DNA from: Chroococcus sp. FPU101
Lineage (GTDB): Bacteria; Cyanobacteriota; Cyanobacteriia; Cyanobacteriales; Microcystaceae
DNA: 64,000 nucleotides
Assembly (NCBI RefSeq): GCF_017312365.1
Contig: NZ_BLJI01000007.1
Location: 100,275-164,274 of the forward strand
Direction of reading: 5' to 3'
Shown here in pieces: positions 16,390 through 26,690 of this stretch. The position numbers and the translations under genes were made by a program. Numbering within the stretch: position 1 is the stretch's first letter; each line of letters begins with the position of its first letter. The notes beneath the pieces were generated by a model. The model worked only from the letters and a program-made list of their open reading frames with translations. It had not been told where the DNA came from and made no database searches.

Positions 16390-17586
16390 ATGAAGTTAAG
16401 TCTAGAAATCATACTGCTATTGCCAGCTTTAATAATCTTATTACCTAGTCTTGTCTTTTTTATAGAATGTTTAGCAGCGAGCCAAGCGAAGATCGATCAT
16501 CAAGCCATTTTAGAAAACGATCAAGAAGCGAATCCTAGAGTGACAGTTCTTGTTCCCGCACATAATGAAGCCGATGCGATTTCTAGCACAATTGAAAGTA
16601 TTTTACCGCAGTTAACAAGCACCGATCAACTGATTGTCATTGCGGACAATTGTACTGATACAACGGCTCAAGCTGCTCGTCAGTATCCGATAATTGTGAT
16701 CGAAAGATTTAATATCGATCAGCGAGGTAAAGGATACGCTTTAGACTATGGGCTGAAATATCTCGAAAAAGAGCCACCCGAAATTTTGATTACAGTTGAC
16801 GCTGATTGTTTTGTAGAGTCAAATACCATCAAAACTATAGCTTGTCTAGCCCATCAAAAGCAACGACCCGTTCAATCGACCTATCTAATGGAGCATCCGA
16901 TCAATCCTACAGTAAAAGATCTAATTTCAGCTTTCGCCATTAAAGTCAAAAATTTAGTGCGTCCTATTGGTTTAGCACAGTTAGGACAACCTTGCTTACT
17001 CACAGGTTCAGGGATGGCTTTTCCTTGGTCTGTTATTCGACAAGTTTCATTAACCAATAGTAAAACAACTGATGATATGCAGTTGTCCGTCGATTTAGCA
17101 CTCGCAGGCTATTCACCGTTTTATTGTCCACAAGGCAGGGTAAAAGGGCGTTTAATGGCAGACCAATGGGCAGCTAGTCAACGATCGCGCTGGGAACATG
17201 GTCATATTGAAATGATTTTGACCGAAACACCTCGTTTACTAAAAGCCTTTAGAGAGCAAAAACGTCTAGATTTACTAGCACTTGCTCTAGAGATCAGCGT
17301 TCCTCCTCTATCTCTTTTGGTCTTACTTTGGTGCTTAATGTTGATTATTACTCTAATTGGTGGGTTATTGGGCTTATCTTGGCTTCCAAGTGGTATTCTT
17401 GCAGTGGCGGGTCTGATGATCATGATCGGTGTTTTTGCCGCTTGGTTCAAGTTTGCTCGCACCGAGATTCCACTTAGTACTTTAAGAGATATTGTTAGAT
17501 ATTTAATCTGGAAAATTCCGATCTATTTCGCTTATCTTAACAATCCTAAGAGTCGATGGCTTGAAACAGAACGAGACAAAAATTAA
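16390..17586 (+). CDS. Family 2 glycosyltransferase, membrane-bound
   Basis: The 398-residue protein has an N-terminal hydrophobic segment (about 3-29). A GT-A domain follows with VTVLVPAHNEADAI (about 50-63), VIADNCTDTTAQ (about 81-92) and the DxD-type TVDADCF (about 134-140). The acceptor motif TDDMQLSVDLALAGY and QRSRWEHGH (about 264-272) resemble processive GT2 enzymes. Three C-terminal hydrophobic helices end the protein. The substrate cannot be read from sequence; exopolysaccharide or glycolipid synthesis is typical. The dienelactone hydrolase gene starts 32 bp downstream. Confidence 0.93.
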   Translation: MKLSLEIILLLPALIILLPSLVFFIECLAASQAKIDHQAILENDQEANPRVTVLVPAHNEADAISSTIESILPQLTSTDQLIVIADNCTDTTAQAARQYPIIVIERFNIDQRGKGYALDYGLKYLEKEPPEILITVDADCFVESNTIKTIACLAHQKQRPVQSTYLMEHPINPTVKDLISAFAIKVKNLVRPIGLAQLGQPCLLTGSGMAFPWSVIRQVSLTNSKTTDDMQLSVDLALAGYSPFYCPQGRVKGRLMADQWAASQRSRWEHGHIEMILTETPRLLKAFREQKRLDLLALALEISVPPLSLLVLLWCLMLIITLIGGLLGLSWLPSGILAVAGLMIMIGVFAAWFKFARTEIPLSTLRDIVRYLIWKIPIYFAYLNNPKSRWLETERDKN

Positions 17587-17618
17587 AGATATTAATTGAT
17601 GAGATCTCAACTAAGCTT

Positions 17619-18365
17619 ATGTCTGTTGTAGCGATTAATACAGAATCCGTACAAATCAAAAACGGAGATTTAGCTATTGATGCTTATCTCGCCATGCCAC
17701 AAGAAGATCTGACTTATCCCGCTATTATTGTGGTGCAGGAAATTTTTGGTGTTAACGATCATATCCGAGATGTCACCCGTCGAATTGCTCAAGAAGGATA
17801 TATTGCTATTTCCCCAGCCATATATCAACGTCTTGCCCCTGGGTTTGAGACAGGATATACCCCTGAAAGTATTGCTATTGGGAGAGAATACAAAAACCAC
17901 ACCAAAGCAGACGAATTACTAAGCGACATTCAAGCAACCATCGACTATCTGTACACCTTACCCCAAGCCCAAAAACAGGGAGTAGGTACCATAGGCTTTT
18001 GTTTTGGGGGTCATGTCGTTTATTTAACCTCGATTTTAGAGCAAGTTAAAGCGACAGCCTCATTCTATGGTGCAGGAATTACGACTGGAACACCTGGAGG
18101 AGAAGGAACAACTCTAGAACGAACCTCAGAAATTAAAGGAACCATCTATGCTTTTTTTGGAATGCAAGATGCTAGTATTCCCGCGACACAAGTATCGGAG
18201 ATTGAAACCCAATTGCAAAAATATAACATTCCTCATCAGATTTTTCGCTATCAAAACGCAGAGCATGGATTTTTTTGTGATGGGCGTGCCAGCTACAATA
18301 AATCTGCGGCCCAAGATGCTTGGTATCATGTGCTAGAGTTGTTTAAGACAACTTTAAAAAATTAG
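17619..18365 (+). CDS. Dienelactone hydrolase family protein
   Basis: The 248-residue alpha/beta hydrolase contains PAIIVVQEIFGVNDHIRDVTRRIAQEGY-type N-terminal strands (about 34-61). The nucleophile elbow is GTIGFCFGG (about 123-131), with Cys as nucleophile as in dienelactone hydrolases. The acid strand is YAFFGMQDASIPA, and the histidine is in NAEHGFFCDGR (about 213-223). All three catalytic residues of the Cys-Asp-His triad are visible. The natural substrate in cyanobacteria is not known. It may share a transcript with the upstream glycosyltransferase. Confidence 0.95.
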   Translation: MSVVAINTESVQIKNGDLAIDAYLAMPQEDLTYPAIIVVQEIFGVNDHIRDVTRRIAQEGYIAISPAIYQRLAPGFETGYTPESIAIGREYKNHTKADELLSDIQATIDYLYTLPQAQKQGVGTIGFCFGGHVVYLTSILEQVKATASFYGAGITTGTPGGEGTTLERTSEIKGTIYAFFGMQDASIPATQVSEIETQLQKYNIPHQIFRYQNAEHGFFCDGRASYNKSAAQDAWYHVLELFKTTLKN

Positions 18366-18439
18366 TGGGTGACGCTCTGAGGTAATTAGACGTACACTGG
18401 AGACGAACCCCAATTGAAACGTTTAGGATTTTTGTAATC

Positions 18440-19324
18440 ATGCCATCGCCATCTTTTTCCATGGATGATTTTGTACAAGCTTTGGATCAATATGATTATC
18501 AATTTGCCAAAGGACAAATCGTCAAAGGTAGAATCTTTCAACACACTTCAGATGGCGCATTTGTAGATATTGGGGGAAAATCTCCAGGTTTTGTACCGTT
18601 ACGTGAAGCCTCGGCTCAATATATTACTAATATTGCTGAAGCTTTACCCCTACAAGAAGAAATGCAGTTTCTCATTGTCGCTGAACAGAATGCAGAAGGA
18701 CAAGTCACCCTATCGCGTCGTCAACTGCTTATGAGACAAGCGTGGGATCATATCGAAGAAATTGCCGAAAGTGATACATCAGTACAAATGCGAGTCAGTG
18801 GAGTCAACAGAGGTGGAGTGACTGGAGAAGTAGAAGGGCTAAAAGCATTTATTCCCCGTTCTCATCTCATTGAAAAAGATGATTTAGATGCTTTAGTCGG
18901 GCAACTGCTAACTGCTAATTTTCTGCAAGTCGATCGAGAAAATAATAAGCTTGTTTTATCTCAAAGACAACTGGCTAAAGCCGCAGCTATGCAGCATTTA
19001 ATTGTTGGGGCATTAGTCGAAGGAACAGTGGTCAAAATTCAGCCCTATGGCGTATTTGTTGATTGTCAGGGAGTAACTGGTTTATTACATATTAAACAGG
19101 TAAGTCAGTCTCATGTCGATGCGTTGACAACTCTATTTAAAATTGGACAGAAAATTAAGGTCGTTGTTGCCGACATCGATGAATACAAAAATCGGATTTC
19201 TTTTTCTACAAAAATTTTAGAAGCTTATCCAGGCGAAATCTTAGAAAAAATGGATGAAATGATGGAAAATGCACACGATAGACTAGAAGAGGCGAAAGCC
19301 AGACAAACACAAAATCCTGATTAA
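18440..19324 (+). CDS. 30S ribosomal protein S1 homologue (Rps1b/Nbp1 type)
   Basis: The 294-residue protein carries three S1-type RNA-binding domains. The first starts at KGQIVKGRIFQHTSDGAFVDIGGKS (about 20-45), the second is degenerate (about 113-150), and the third is GALVEGTVVKIQPYGVFVDCQGVTGLLHIKQVS (about 192-224). An acidic helical tail ends the protein. Cyanobacteria have a main S1 (about 330 residues) plus a shorter homologue called Rps1b; the length, domain arrangement and tail fit the shorter one. These proteins bind mRNA leaders without needing strong Shine-Dalgarno sequences. Confidence 0.88.
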   Translation: MPSPSFSMDDFVQALDQYDYQFAKGQIVKGRIFQHTSDGAFVDIGGKSPGFVPLREASAQYITNIAEALPLQEEMQFLIVAEQNAEGQVTLSRRQLLMRQAWDHIEEIAESDTSVQMRVSGVNRGGVTGEVEGLKAFIPRSHLIEKDDLDALVGQLLTANFLQVDRENNKLVLSQRQLAKAAAMQHLIVGALVEGTVVKIQPYGVFVDCQGVTGLLHIKQVSQSHVDALTTLFKIGQKIKVVVADIDEYKNRISFSTKILEAYPGEILEKMDEMMENAHDRLEEAKARQTQNPD

Positions 19325-19442
19325 TATTTGTGTTGAAATAAGATCAGAGAATCAATTCTTTGTCTAATAGCAAAAGTCGACGGGCTGTGGCGACGACCTG
19401 CGCGCCCTGCGTGTGTTTGCCCCGTAGGACTTCTGCTATAAG

Positions 19443-19462
19443 CCGCGAAATTCATTTCACGG
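19443..19462 (+). repeat. Hairpin resembling an IS200/IS605-type end or remnant
   Basis: CCGCGAAAT and ATTTCACGG form a 9-bp stem with one mismatch and a 2-nt loop. It follows a GC-rich stretch (about 19380-19430) that differs from its AT-rich surroundings. No transposase is present, so at most this is a short remnant or a MITE-like repeat. Confidence 0.4.
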
Positions 19463-19619
19463 TGGACTATGGAACTAATATTATCATCGCCTTAATTTTT
19501 TAACTTATATTTATCAAAAGTGACAATAGACCATCACTCTTCTTGTTAACATGGCTTTATAACAATTAATGGCTCAAAAAAGAACAGAAAAGGAAATCGA
19601 AGCATTAGGATAGATAATC

Positions 19620-21575
19620 ATGGGTATGAAAGATAAATTTCAATTTCCTCGTGTTGGGAATCTTCTTTTAGTTTTAGCAGGTGCTTCATTTCTAGCGTAT
19701 CTATTTTTTCCTCGTTCTAATAACATTCCAGAACGAACCCTAACACCTTACAGCGAATTCTTAACCAGAGTCAACAACGGAGAAGTTAGCCAAGTAAAAC
19801 TAGCAAATCAGTTGATTCTTTATCAGCTAAAATCCCCTTTAGAAGGTTTAAAAGCACCAGAAGGTTTTAATATTCCAGATAGTCCAGTCTCAGTGCCTCA
19901 AAACTCACAAAATCCTTTTCATACTGCCCCAGAAGCCGATCAAAATCAATATCCCTTACGACAGCAAGGAACTATTTTAGCAACGATTCCCATTAATGAT
20001 CCCAATTTAGCGACTACTCTTCAAGCTAAAGGAGTTACTTTTGAAGCAGCACCACCCCCTCAAAATGCTTGGTTTAGTACACTCTTGGCCTGGGTTGTGC
20101 CTCCTCTGATTTTAGTCGCAGCGATGCAATATTTTCTCCACGATGATAGCCGTCGTTCCTTGGCGTTTAATAAAAATTTAGCTAAAGTTTATGATGGAGA
20201 ATCAACAAGGATTACTTTTAGTGATATAGCAGGGGCCGAAGAAGCCAAAACTGAACTTAAAGAAATTGTCGAATTCCTTAAAGAACCCGATCGCTTTAAT
20301 CGCATTGGGGCTAAAATTCCTAAAGGTATTTTGTTAGTAGGGCCGCCTGGAACAGGTAAAACACTACTCGCAAAAGCGGTTGCAGGAGAAGCCGAGGTTA
20401 CATTTTTTAGTATTTCTGCATCCGAATTTGTCGAATTATTTGTCGGTACTGGTGCGGCGAGAGTACGAGATTTATTTAAACAGGCTAAAGAACAAGCCCC
20501 CTGTATTATATTTATTGATGAGTTAGATGCGATCGGTAAGTCTCGCAGTTCGAGTAATGTCGCTAGTGGTAGTAGTGATGAACGAGAACAAACCTTAAAT
20601 CAGTTACTCACCGAAATGGATGGCTTTGATGCTAAAGAATCGGTCATTATTATTTTAGGGGCGACCAACCGTCCAGAAACGTTAGATCGAGCATTATTGC
20701 GTCCAGGACGGTTTGATCGTCAAGTGTTAGTAGATCGCCCAGATTTAGCGGGAAGATTAGCAATTTTAGAGATCTATGCCCAAAAAGTGCAGATCGAGGA
20801 AGATGTTGATCTAAAAGTGATTGCCACTCAAACCCCTGGTTTTGCAGGTGCAGATTTAGCGAATCTTGTCAATGAGGCGGCTTTATTAGCAGCGCGAAAT
20901 CATCGTGAAAAGGTTTCTCAAGCGGATTTAAAAGAAGCAATTGAAAGAGTAATTGCTGGTTTAGAACGGAAAAGCCGTGTTTTAAGTGATAAAGAAAAGA
21001 AAATCGTCGCTTATCATGAAGTGGGTCATGCTTTGGTCGGTGCAATTATGTCCGATGGCAAGAAAGTCGAAAAAATTACGATCGTTCCTAGAGGTTCATC
21101 AGCTTTGGGTTATGCTCTTTATACTCCAACGGAAGACCGTTTTTTAAGCAGCGAAAAAGAACTCTGTGATCGAATTGCTAGTTTATTAGGTGGAAGAGCC
21201 GCCGAAGAGATTGTTTTTGGAAGTGTCACAGATGGGGCATTTAGCGACCTACAACGAGCTACTGATATTGCTGAGGACATGGTTACTCTTTATGGAATGA
21301 GTAAGGTTTTAGGCCCCTTAGCCTATGAAAGGCAACCCGAAAATAATTTCTTAGGCAATGGCGGAGCGAGTATGCGCCGTTTTGTAAGTGAAGAGACTTC
21401 TAAGGTCATTGATAAAGAAGTAAGGCAACTCGTTGAACAAGGTTACGAACAAGCTAAAACTATTTTGACTCAAAATCGAGAGTTATTAGAAATAATTGCA
21501 CAAAAACTATTAGTTACAGAAGTTGTTGAAGGTGAAGAATTACAGATGTTATTAGCAAAATGTAAGTTATCTTAA
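19620..21575 (+). CDS. ftsH: ATP-dependent zinc metalloprotease FtsH
   Basis: The 651-residue protein has two membrane segments (about 14-30 and 156-173) flanking a lumenal domain. An AAA+ module follows with Walker A GPPGTGKT (about 240-247), Walker B IIFIDELDAIG and the SRH (RPGRFDRQV). The zinc-binding HEVGH is in AYHEVGHALV (about 467-476). FtsH hexamers degrade damaged membrane proteins, including photosystem II D1. The lumenal region has an unusual proline- and glutamine-rich insert (about 85-120), longer than in the FtsH2/FtsH3 pair, so this may be the FtsH1-type paralogue. The paralogue assignment is tentative. Confidence 0.97.
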   Translation: MGMKDKFQFPRVGNLLLVLAGASFLAYLFFPRSNNIPERTLTPYSEFLTRVNNGEVSQVKLANQLILYQLKSPLEGLKAPEGFNIPDSPVSVPQNSQNPFHTAPEADQNQYPLRQQGTILATIPINDPNLATTLQAKGVTFEAAPPPQNAWFSTLLAWVVPPLILVAAMQYFLHDDSRRSLAFNKNLAKVYDGESTRITFSDIAGAEEAKTELKEIVEFLKEPDRFNRIGAKIPKGILLVGPPGTGKTLLAKAVAGEAEVTFFSISASEFVELFVGTGAARVRDLFKQAKEQAPCIIFIDELDAIGKSRSSSNVASGSSDEREQTLNQLLTEMDGFDAKESVIIILGATNRPETLDRALLRPGRFDRQVLVDRPDLAGRLAILEIYAQKVQIEEDVDLKVIATQTPGFAGADLANLVNEAALLAARNHREKVSQADLKEAIERVIAGLERKSRVLSDKEKKIVAYHEVGHALVGAIMSDGKKVEKITIVPRGSSALGYALYTPTEDRFLSSEKELCDRIASLLGGRAAEEIVFGSVTDGAFSDLQRATDIAEDMVTLYGMSKVLGPLAYERQPENNFLGNGGASMRRFVSEETSKVIDKEVRQLVEQGYEQAKTILTQNRELLEIIAQKLLVTEVVEGEELQMLLAKCKLS

Positions 21576-21577
21576 TT

Positions 21578-22222
21578 TTATTTTTTTTGAAACTCGGATA
21601 AGATCCAAGAAGTCACTTTCCCGTGATTCATTTGACGACTACGACGTAATGCTTCTTCTAGTAAAGAGATTTCTAACCCTGAAAGAACTTGCGATTGTTC
21701 TATTCGACGACTGCCTTGATTTTCGATCATAAATGCGATGATTTGAGCATTTTGTGCATCAATAATCCAATATTCACGAACGCCTATTGATTCATATAAT
21801 AAGCGTTTTTCACCTTTATCATCGGCAAGAGAACTGTAGGCAACTTCTATCACTAAATTTGGTGGGGGAAAATTATCTAAACTAATAATGGTGGCATCCC
21901 AAGGAATAATTTCAGCTTTATCACCAAAATAGAATGATATGTCGGGTTGTATTTCTGTATATCCTGTTTTTCGATATGTACAATTATCGTGACCATCAAT
22001 GTCTATTTCTTTAACACTTGCAAATAAAGCCATTCCAACAATAACAATATAATGATTTCTTGAATGGGGATTTCCAAGGGCTGCCATTTCGATTCTCATC
22101 CGTCCGTTGTAATAGTAACATTTCGCTTTTTCGTAGGCGAGATCTTCAGTAACTTGTAAGTATTCCTCCCAAGTGGCATTAATCCAAGTATCCGTAACTG
22201 GTTTGATTTGTAGCTGGCTCAT
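21578..22222 (-). CDS. Uma2 family (DUF820) putative endonuclease
   Basis: The 214-residue protein matches the Uma2/DUF820 family, hugely expanded in cyanobacteria. It has TWEEYLQV near the N-terminus and the PD-(D/E)xK-like core EIQPDISFYFG (about 91-101), PPNLVIEVAYSS (about 119-130) and YESIGVREYWIIDAQ (about 145-159). The D and E-x-A residues expected of the nuclease core are present. No restriction or toxin partner lies next to it. The biological role of the family is unsettled; some members are remnants of mobile genes. Its end is only 3 bp from the converging ftsH stop. Confidence 0.92.
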   Translation of the reverse strand: MSQLQIKPVTDTWINATWEEYLQVTEDLAYEKAKCYYYNGRMRIEMAALGNPHSRNHYIVIVGMALFASVKEIDIDGHDNCTYRKTGYTEIQPDISFYFGDKAEIIPWDATIISLDNFPPPNLVIEVAYSSLADDKGEKRLLYESIGVREYWIIDAQNAQIIAFMIENQGSRRIEQSQVLSGLEISLLEEALRRSRQMNHGKVTSWILSEFQKK

Positions 22223-22305
22223 ATTATTTTTATAATGAGGGTTTGGAATCCCTACCCCTAGAGATTTTGTTGATTAATATAAATCTAGCAATCCAAACTC
22301 TACAT

Positions 22306-24111
22306 TTACGCAGGAACTTCGATTTTTTCGTGTCCTGCTAATTCAAAGGCTGCATGAGCAGCTTTTAAAGCTTTTATTCCTTCTTCAATACTGACGACAC
22401 AACTAATTTTAATTTCAGAAGTGGCGATCATTTGAATGTTGATTTTTTCTTTAGCTAATGCTTCAAAGAAACGAGCCGCTATACCTGGTTGTCCCACCAT
22501 TCCAGAACCGACAATACTAATTTTTGAAATATTATCATTGATTAAAACTTCTCCTGTTCCCAGTTTAACCGCTAATTCCTCAAGAACGGTTTGGGCAGCA
22601 GATACATCATTTTGGGCAACGGTAAAAGCGATATCTCGTGTCGGTGAGCCATTAATGATACGACATCGTTGCGATTGGATGATCATATCAACGCTGATGT
22701 TTTTTTCGGCTAGGGTATTAAAGATGAGAGCAGCCATACCAGGACGATCGCTCACATGACGGATCGCGATTTGGGCTTGTTTTGTGTCTAAGGCAACACC
22801 GCGAACAGGAACCCCAGATTTTGCCGTATCAACCGTAGAAGTAGCGGGGGACTGTTCCACATCAAAGGCTTGACAAAGAACTTGAATTGCTTTTTTCCCT
22901 TGGCTTTCATCAATAACACAACTGACTTTTACTTCAGAAGTCGAGATCATTTCAATATTAATCTCAGCATCCGCTAGGGTTTTAAACATTTTCGCTGCGA
23001 TCCCTGGACGACCAATCATTCCTGCGCCAGCAATCGAGATTTTAGCTACTTTTTTCTCTACCATCACTTCGGATTCTTCAGTCTTGTTGGGATGGCTGCG
23101 GAGGGCAGGGGCGATCGCTTCGGCTACTGCTTCGGCACCTTTGAGCATTTTTTGAACAACGGTAAAGGCGATATCATTACTATTGCCTTCGTGAACCGAT
23201 TGAATAATCAGATCTACATCTACGTTTTGGTGTGCAATTTCCCTAAATAGTCTTGCAGCAATACCTGGACAGTCGGGAACCCGTAATAACGCGACTTTGG
23301 CTTGATCTGCGTCATATTCAACTGCATCAACCGCTTTAGTAAGTTCTAACCCTTGTAGAGAACGCGGTTTTGGTTGGGGTGAAACAACTCTTGTACCAGG
23401 GTGATCGCTCCAACTCGAACGCACAACTAGAGGGACACCAAAATTTTTAGCAATTTCGACGGCTCTAGGGTGTAAGACTTTTGCCCCTAAGCTGGCAAGT
23501 TCTAACATCTCATCACAGGTGATCTGCTCCATCAATTGAGCCTCTGGAACGATACGAGGATCAGTTGTGAGGATGCCTGGAACATCGGTATAGATTTCGC
23601 AAAAATTGGCTTTGAGGGCTGCTGCAAGGGCTACAGCAGAGGTATCCGAGCCTCCACGACCGAGGGTAGTAATCTCTAAATTATCACCCGCACAAATTCC
23701 TTGAAATCCAGCTACTACGACCACTTCCCCATCATTGAGGTGCCGTTGAATGCGATCGGGTTTGATTTCAAGAATCCTAGCGCGTGTGTGTTCAGCTTCG
23801 GTTACAATGCCGACTTGCGCCCCAGTTAGGGAAGTTGCGGGCTGTCCGATTTCATGTAGGGCGATACTAAGGAGAGCGATCGTAACTTGTTCACCCGTTG
23901 AGAGTAACATATCCATTTCCCGACGCGAGGGGTTTGGGGAGATGTCTTTGGCGAGATTGACTAAACCATCAGTTGTTTTACCCATTGCAGAAACGACGAC
24001 TACGACTGTATTTCCTGCGGTTACGGTTTGAGCGATGCGTTGGGCGACAGATTTGATGCGTTCAACTGATCCGACGGAGGTTCCTCCATATTTTTGGACA
24101 ATCAAGGCCAT
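22306..24111 (-). CDS. lysC: Aspartate kinase with four C-terminal ACT domains
   Basis: The 601-residue protein begins [15 protein letters not shown], the aspartokinase nucleotide motif, and contains [32 protein letters not shown] substrate loops (about 134-161). Two pairs of ACT domains follow (about 265-425 and 440-595), visible as repeated [20 protein letters not shown] and [13 protein letters not shown] segments. Doubled ACT pairs are typical of cyanobacterial LysC and mediate feedback inhibition by lysine and threonine. The enzyme phosphorylates aspartate, the entry to lysine, threonine and methionine synthesis. It stands alone between genes on the same strand. Confidence 0.97.
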   Translation of the reverse strand: MALIVQKYGGTSVGSVERIKSVAQRIAQTVTAGNTVVVVVSAMGKTTDGLVNLAKDISPNPSRREMDMLLSTGEQVTIALLSIALHEIGQPATSLTGAQVGIVTEAEHTRARILEIKPDRIQRHLNDGEVVVVAGFQGICAGDNLEITTLGRGGSDTSAVALAAALKANFCEIYTDVPGILTTDPRIVPEAQLMEQITCDEMLELASLGAKVLHPRAVEIAKNFGVPLVVRSSWSDHPGTRVVSPQPKPRSLQGLELTKAVDAVEYDADQAKVALLRVPDCPGIAARLFREIAHQNVDVDLIIQSVHEGNSNDIAFTVVQKMLKGAEAVAEAIAPALRSHPNKTEESEVMVEKKVAKISIAGAGMIGRPGIAAKMFKTLADAEINIEMISTSEVKVSCVIDESQGKKAIQVLCQAFDVEQSPATSTVDTAKSGVPVRGVALDTKQAQIAIRHVSDRPGMAALIFNTLAEKNISVDMIIQSQRCRIINGSPTRDIAFTVAQNDVSAAQTVLEELAVKLGTGEVLINDNISKISIVGSGMVGQPGIAARFFEALAKEKINIQMIATSEIKISCVVSIEEGIKALKAAHAAFELAGHEKIEVPA

Positions 24112-24403
24112 GGTACTTACTTCTTGGGTGAGTTACAAATATGATTTAGATTAATACTGATAGTATTTTTGGGTTTTAGGTTGCAGGTTTGATCTTTTCC
24201 TAGTGCCGTTCTTCATTTTAACTGATTCAGTTTTAGTTTGTAGATGAAATTAAGGGATGTAAAGACGACCAACTCCCAGATAGTTATAGTTATCAATTTC
24301 AAGAATTATCTCAATGAAACGACTAGCACATATTTCTCGATAGCTGTACTCATAATTATTTATCTTTAGCATTGTTTCTAGATTAAACTTAATAAAAATT
24401 GTG

Positions 24404-26479
24404 CTAAAATTCTATTTCTTTCTCGACTTCGATGATTTCTGTATATTCATATCCATTGGAACTACGAACAACAAGGGGATAAGTTATACCATCAATGTTA
24501 ATTGAATCTTCTTCGCAATCGCGTTTAGGGGAGTGATAAACTAAAATATATTCTTTACCGATATATTTTCTCATTTCTGTTTCTACTTCGCCGCGCCATT
24601 GAGTTTTAGTGACTAAGACAATTAATTGATTTGCAATTTGAGGTATTGCTTTAGCCACTTGTCTACGATAAATTTCATCTAAACTGCCAAAAGGTGAATC
24701 CATAACCATCGGAAAGGTACTACTATCTAATCCAATAAATGTATTTTTTTGACTCCAATCTCTAACCCGATCAATAATTCCACCAATAAAGGATAAACTT
24801 AAGATCTGATTTTCTCCAGTAGATGCTGCAACAGGTACCGCTACCCCTGATGTATTTTCAACCAGTCTTATTTCATAGTCACTATTAATTCTAGGAATAT
24901 ATGGAGTAAAAGATATAGAATTAAAGATGTCTTGGACTCGTTTTTCTAATGATAAGCGAAATTGACTTTCGACTCGTTTTCTGACTTCTTGTAAACGTTC
25001 TATCGCATCTTGTGTACTATTGATTCTTTTTTGTGCAAGAGCTTGTTTTTCTTCTTTAATTTTTTGTTTACTGATTTGTTTTTCTAATGCGTCTATTTCT
25101 TTAGTAATTATTTCTTGTTGTTGTTTAATGACTCCTTGTTCTAGAATCACTTCTCGAATTGATTCTTCGATTTCATCTAAGCGTTTTTGTAAATTTTTTA
25201 AATCTTCATCTGGTGCGTGTCTAAATTTATTTTTAATATTATCTAATTCAGTTTCTACTTGAGATAATTCGAGTCGCCATTGTTGAATATTAGACTGATC
25301 CGTATCAATATTACTCCAAAAATCCTTGACTTGTTTTTCTAATTCAATAACATTTGATTCAAGACGAATTGCTGCTTCTTCAACATCTGCTATTCCTGCT
25401 TTATTTTTCCAGCTTTGGACTTGTAAATATTGGTCTGTTCCTTCATTAAGGTGACTCCCACAAATACATTGTTGTCTGTCTAAAAGTTGTTCAATAAATT
25501 TTTGTTTAATTCCACTGGGTAATTCACCTTTATTTCGTAATTCTTCAATTAATTCATAAAAGGAGGAATTAACTTCAGTAAGTAAAATCGTGTATCCTTT
25601 ACTCGATAACGTTTTTTTAATTTTTTGCTTGGTATTAACTAAATTATTGCGTAATGTCTTTTCGTGTTTTTCTAATTTTTCTTTAAGTTGTTTTAATTCT
25701 TCTGCACCACTTAATTCTAATAATTGCTGTGTCAAGATTTTTTTGAGTTCTTCGTATTGCGATAGTTTTTGAATTTGATTTTCTTTATTTTGATTAATTT
25801 TTGTTTGTTCTTGCTCTAACTTATTTTTTTGTTTCAGTAATTTTTTGATATCAGATTCGCCTAGTTCATTTAATTCATCTTGTAGTGTTTTTTTTGCTTT
25901 TTTTAAATGTTCAATAGCTCGATCTAATATTTTGACACCTAATAATTCTTTAGTATCTTCAGCAATGGTATTTTTTTCCGAACTCCGAAAAATATGATCG
26001 ATATGTTCACCATCAAAGAAAAAGTATTGATATAGACTTTCTGGTAAAATTCGATTAATGATTTCTTCGGGTTGCTGCATGGGAGGATACCAACAACCGT
26101 CATCACCAGCAAATGACATAAAAAGTTGAAGTTGTCCATATTGAATTTTATTATCTTGATCTCGATAAACAAAACATCTTCGTTTAATTTGATAGCGTTT
26201 GTTTTCGTGTTCTAGGATAATTTCTGCCCAACATTCAACCGATGTACCGATATTAACTTCAGAAATGGCTCGTTTATTAACTAATAATTCTGGAGAAGCA
26301 AAAGCTGCCGTAAATTGTTGATAAAGTATCCAGGTAAACGCATTTAATATTGTTGTTTTTCCTGCTCCATTATTGCCATGTATCATCGTCGTATTCTTTT
26401 GACCAGAGCTTAGGATAATTTCTGGCGTTTTTCCATAAAATTGACGAAAGTTACAAAGTTTAATGGATAGAAGTTTCAT
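24404..26479 (-). CDS. DndD-like SMC/AAA ATPase
   Basis: The 691-residue protein has an SMC/RecN plan. An N-terminal KLCNFRQFYGK and Walker A HGNNGAGKTTILN (about 34-46) lead into two long coiled-coil arms (about 190-290 and 360-500). A CxC zinc-hook-like CICGSHL (about 338-344) sits at the apex. A C-terminal signature AASTGENQILSLSFIGG (about 555-571) and Walker B FPMVMDSPFGSLDE (about 591-604) complete the ATPase. It resembles DndD of DNA phosphorothioation systems, but no dndB, dndC or dndE is nearby. It starts 1 nt inside the end of a 57-aa gene. A stand-alone DNA-repair or defence role is inferred. Confidence 0.88.
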   Translation of the reverse strand: MKLLSIKLCNFRQFYGKTPEIILSSGQKNTTMIHGNNGAGKTTILNAFTWILYQQFTAAFASPELLVNKRAISEVNIGTSVECWAEIILEHENKRYQIKRRCFVYRDQDNKIQYGQLQLFMSFAGDDGCWYPPMQQPEEIINRILPESLYQYFFFDGEHIDHIFRSSEKNTIAEDTKELLGVKILDRAIEHLKKAKKTLQDELNELGESDIKKLLKQKNKLEQEQTKINQNKENQIQKLSQYEELKKILTQQLLELSGAEELKQLKEKLEKHEKTLRNNLVNTKQKIKKTLSSKGYTILLTEVNSSFYELIEELRNKGELPSGIKQKFIEQLLDRQQCICGSHLNEGTDQYLQVQSWKNKAGIADVEEAAIRLESNVIELEKQVKDFWSNIDTDQSNIQQWRLELSQVETELDNIKNKFRHAPDEDLKNLQKRLDEIEESIREVILEQGVIKQQQEIITKEIDALEKQISKQKIKEEKQALAQKRINSTQDAIERLQEVRKRVESQFRLSLEKRVQDIFNSISFTPYIPRINSDYEIRLVENTSGVAVPVAASTGENQILSLSFIGGIIDRVRDWSQKNTFIGLDSSTFPMVMDSPFGSLDEIYRRQVAKAIPQIANQLIVLVTKTQWRGEVETEMRKYIGKEYILVYHSPKRDCEEDSINIDGITYPLVVRSSNGYEYTEIIEVEKEIEF

Positions 26480-26649
26480 ATGACAATTTCTTTAATAATT
26501 GTGAGAATATCATCATTAATATTGCGCGGTGCTTTAAGATACAATTTATCTTTTTCTAATTTTAGTACCTGTTCGATAATTTGACGCACTTCTGGCGAAG
26601 CAGTAGTAATCGGTTCTTGAATATTATCTAAATTAGAATCAATACTCAT
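26476..26649 (-). CDS. 57-residue partner protein overlapping the DndD-like gene
   Basis: A small ORF starts with ATG at 26649 and ends TGA at 26476-26478, overlapping the DndD-like ATG (ATGA arrangement). The product begins MSIDSNLDNIQEPITTASPEV and continues with a predicted helix rich in I, E, K and L (VRQIIEQVLKLEKDKLYL). I recognise no family. The overlap implies translational coupling with the ATPase, so the two are likely functional partners, by analogy with other two-gene ATPase modules. A hairpin lies between it and hemC downstream of the latter's neighbour. Confidence 0.7.
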   Translation of the reverse strand: MSIDSNLDNIQEPITTASPEVRQIIEQVLKLEKDKLYLKAPRNINDDILTIIKEIVI

Positions 26650-26657
26650 TGTTTTAA

Positions 26658-26675
26658 GGTGGGACTTAGCCCACC
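26658..26675. terminator. Hairpin between hemC and the DndD-like module
   Basis: GGTGGG (26658-26663) pairs with CCCACC (26670-26675). It lies just after the hemC stop on the minus strand. There is no clear T run, so it may terminate weakly or only protect the hemC mRNA end. Confidence 0.4.
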
Positions 26676-26690
26676 CAATTAAATCATCTG

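Noticed and set aside
24250..24372. 40-codon minus-strand frame after the DndD-like gene
   Set aside because: No ribosome site, no homology and strongly AT-rich; listed only as a possibility, not annotated.
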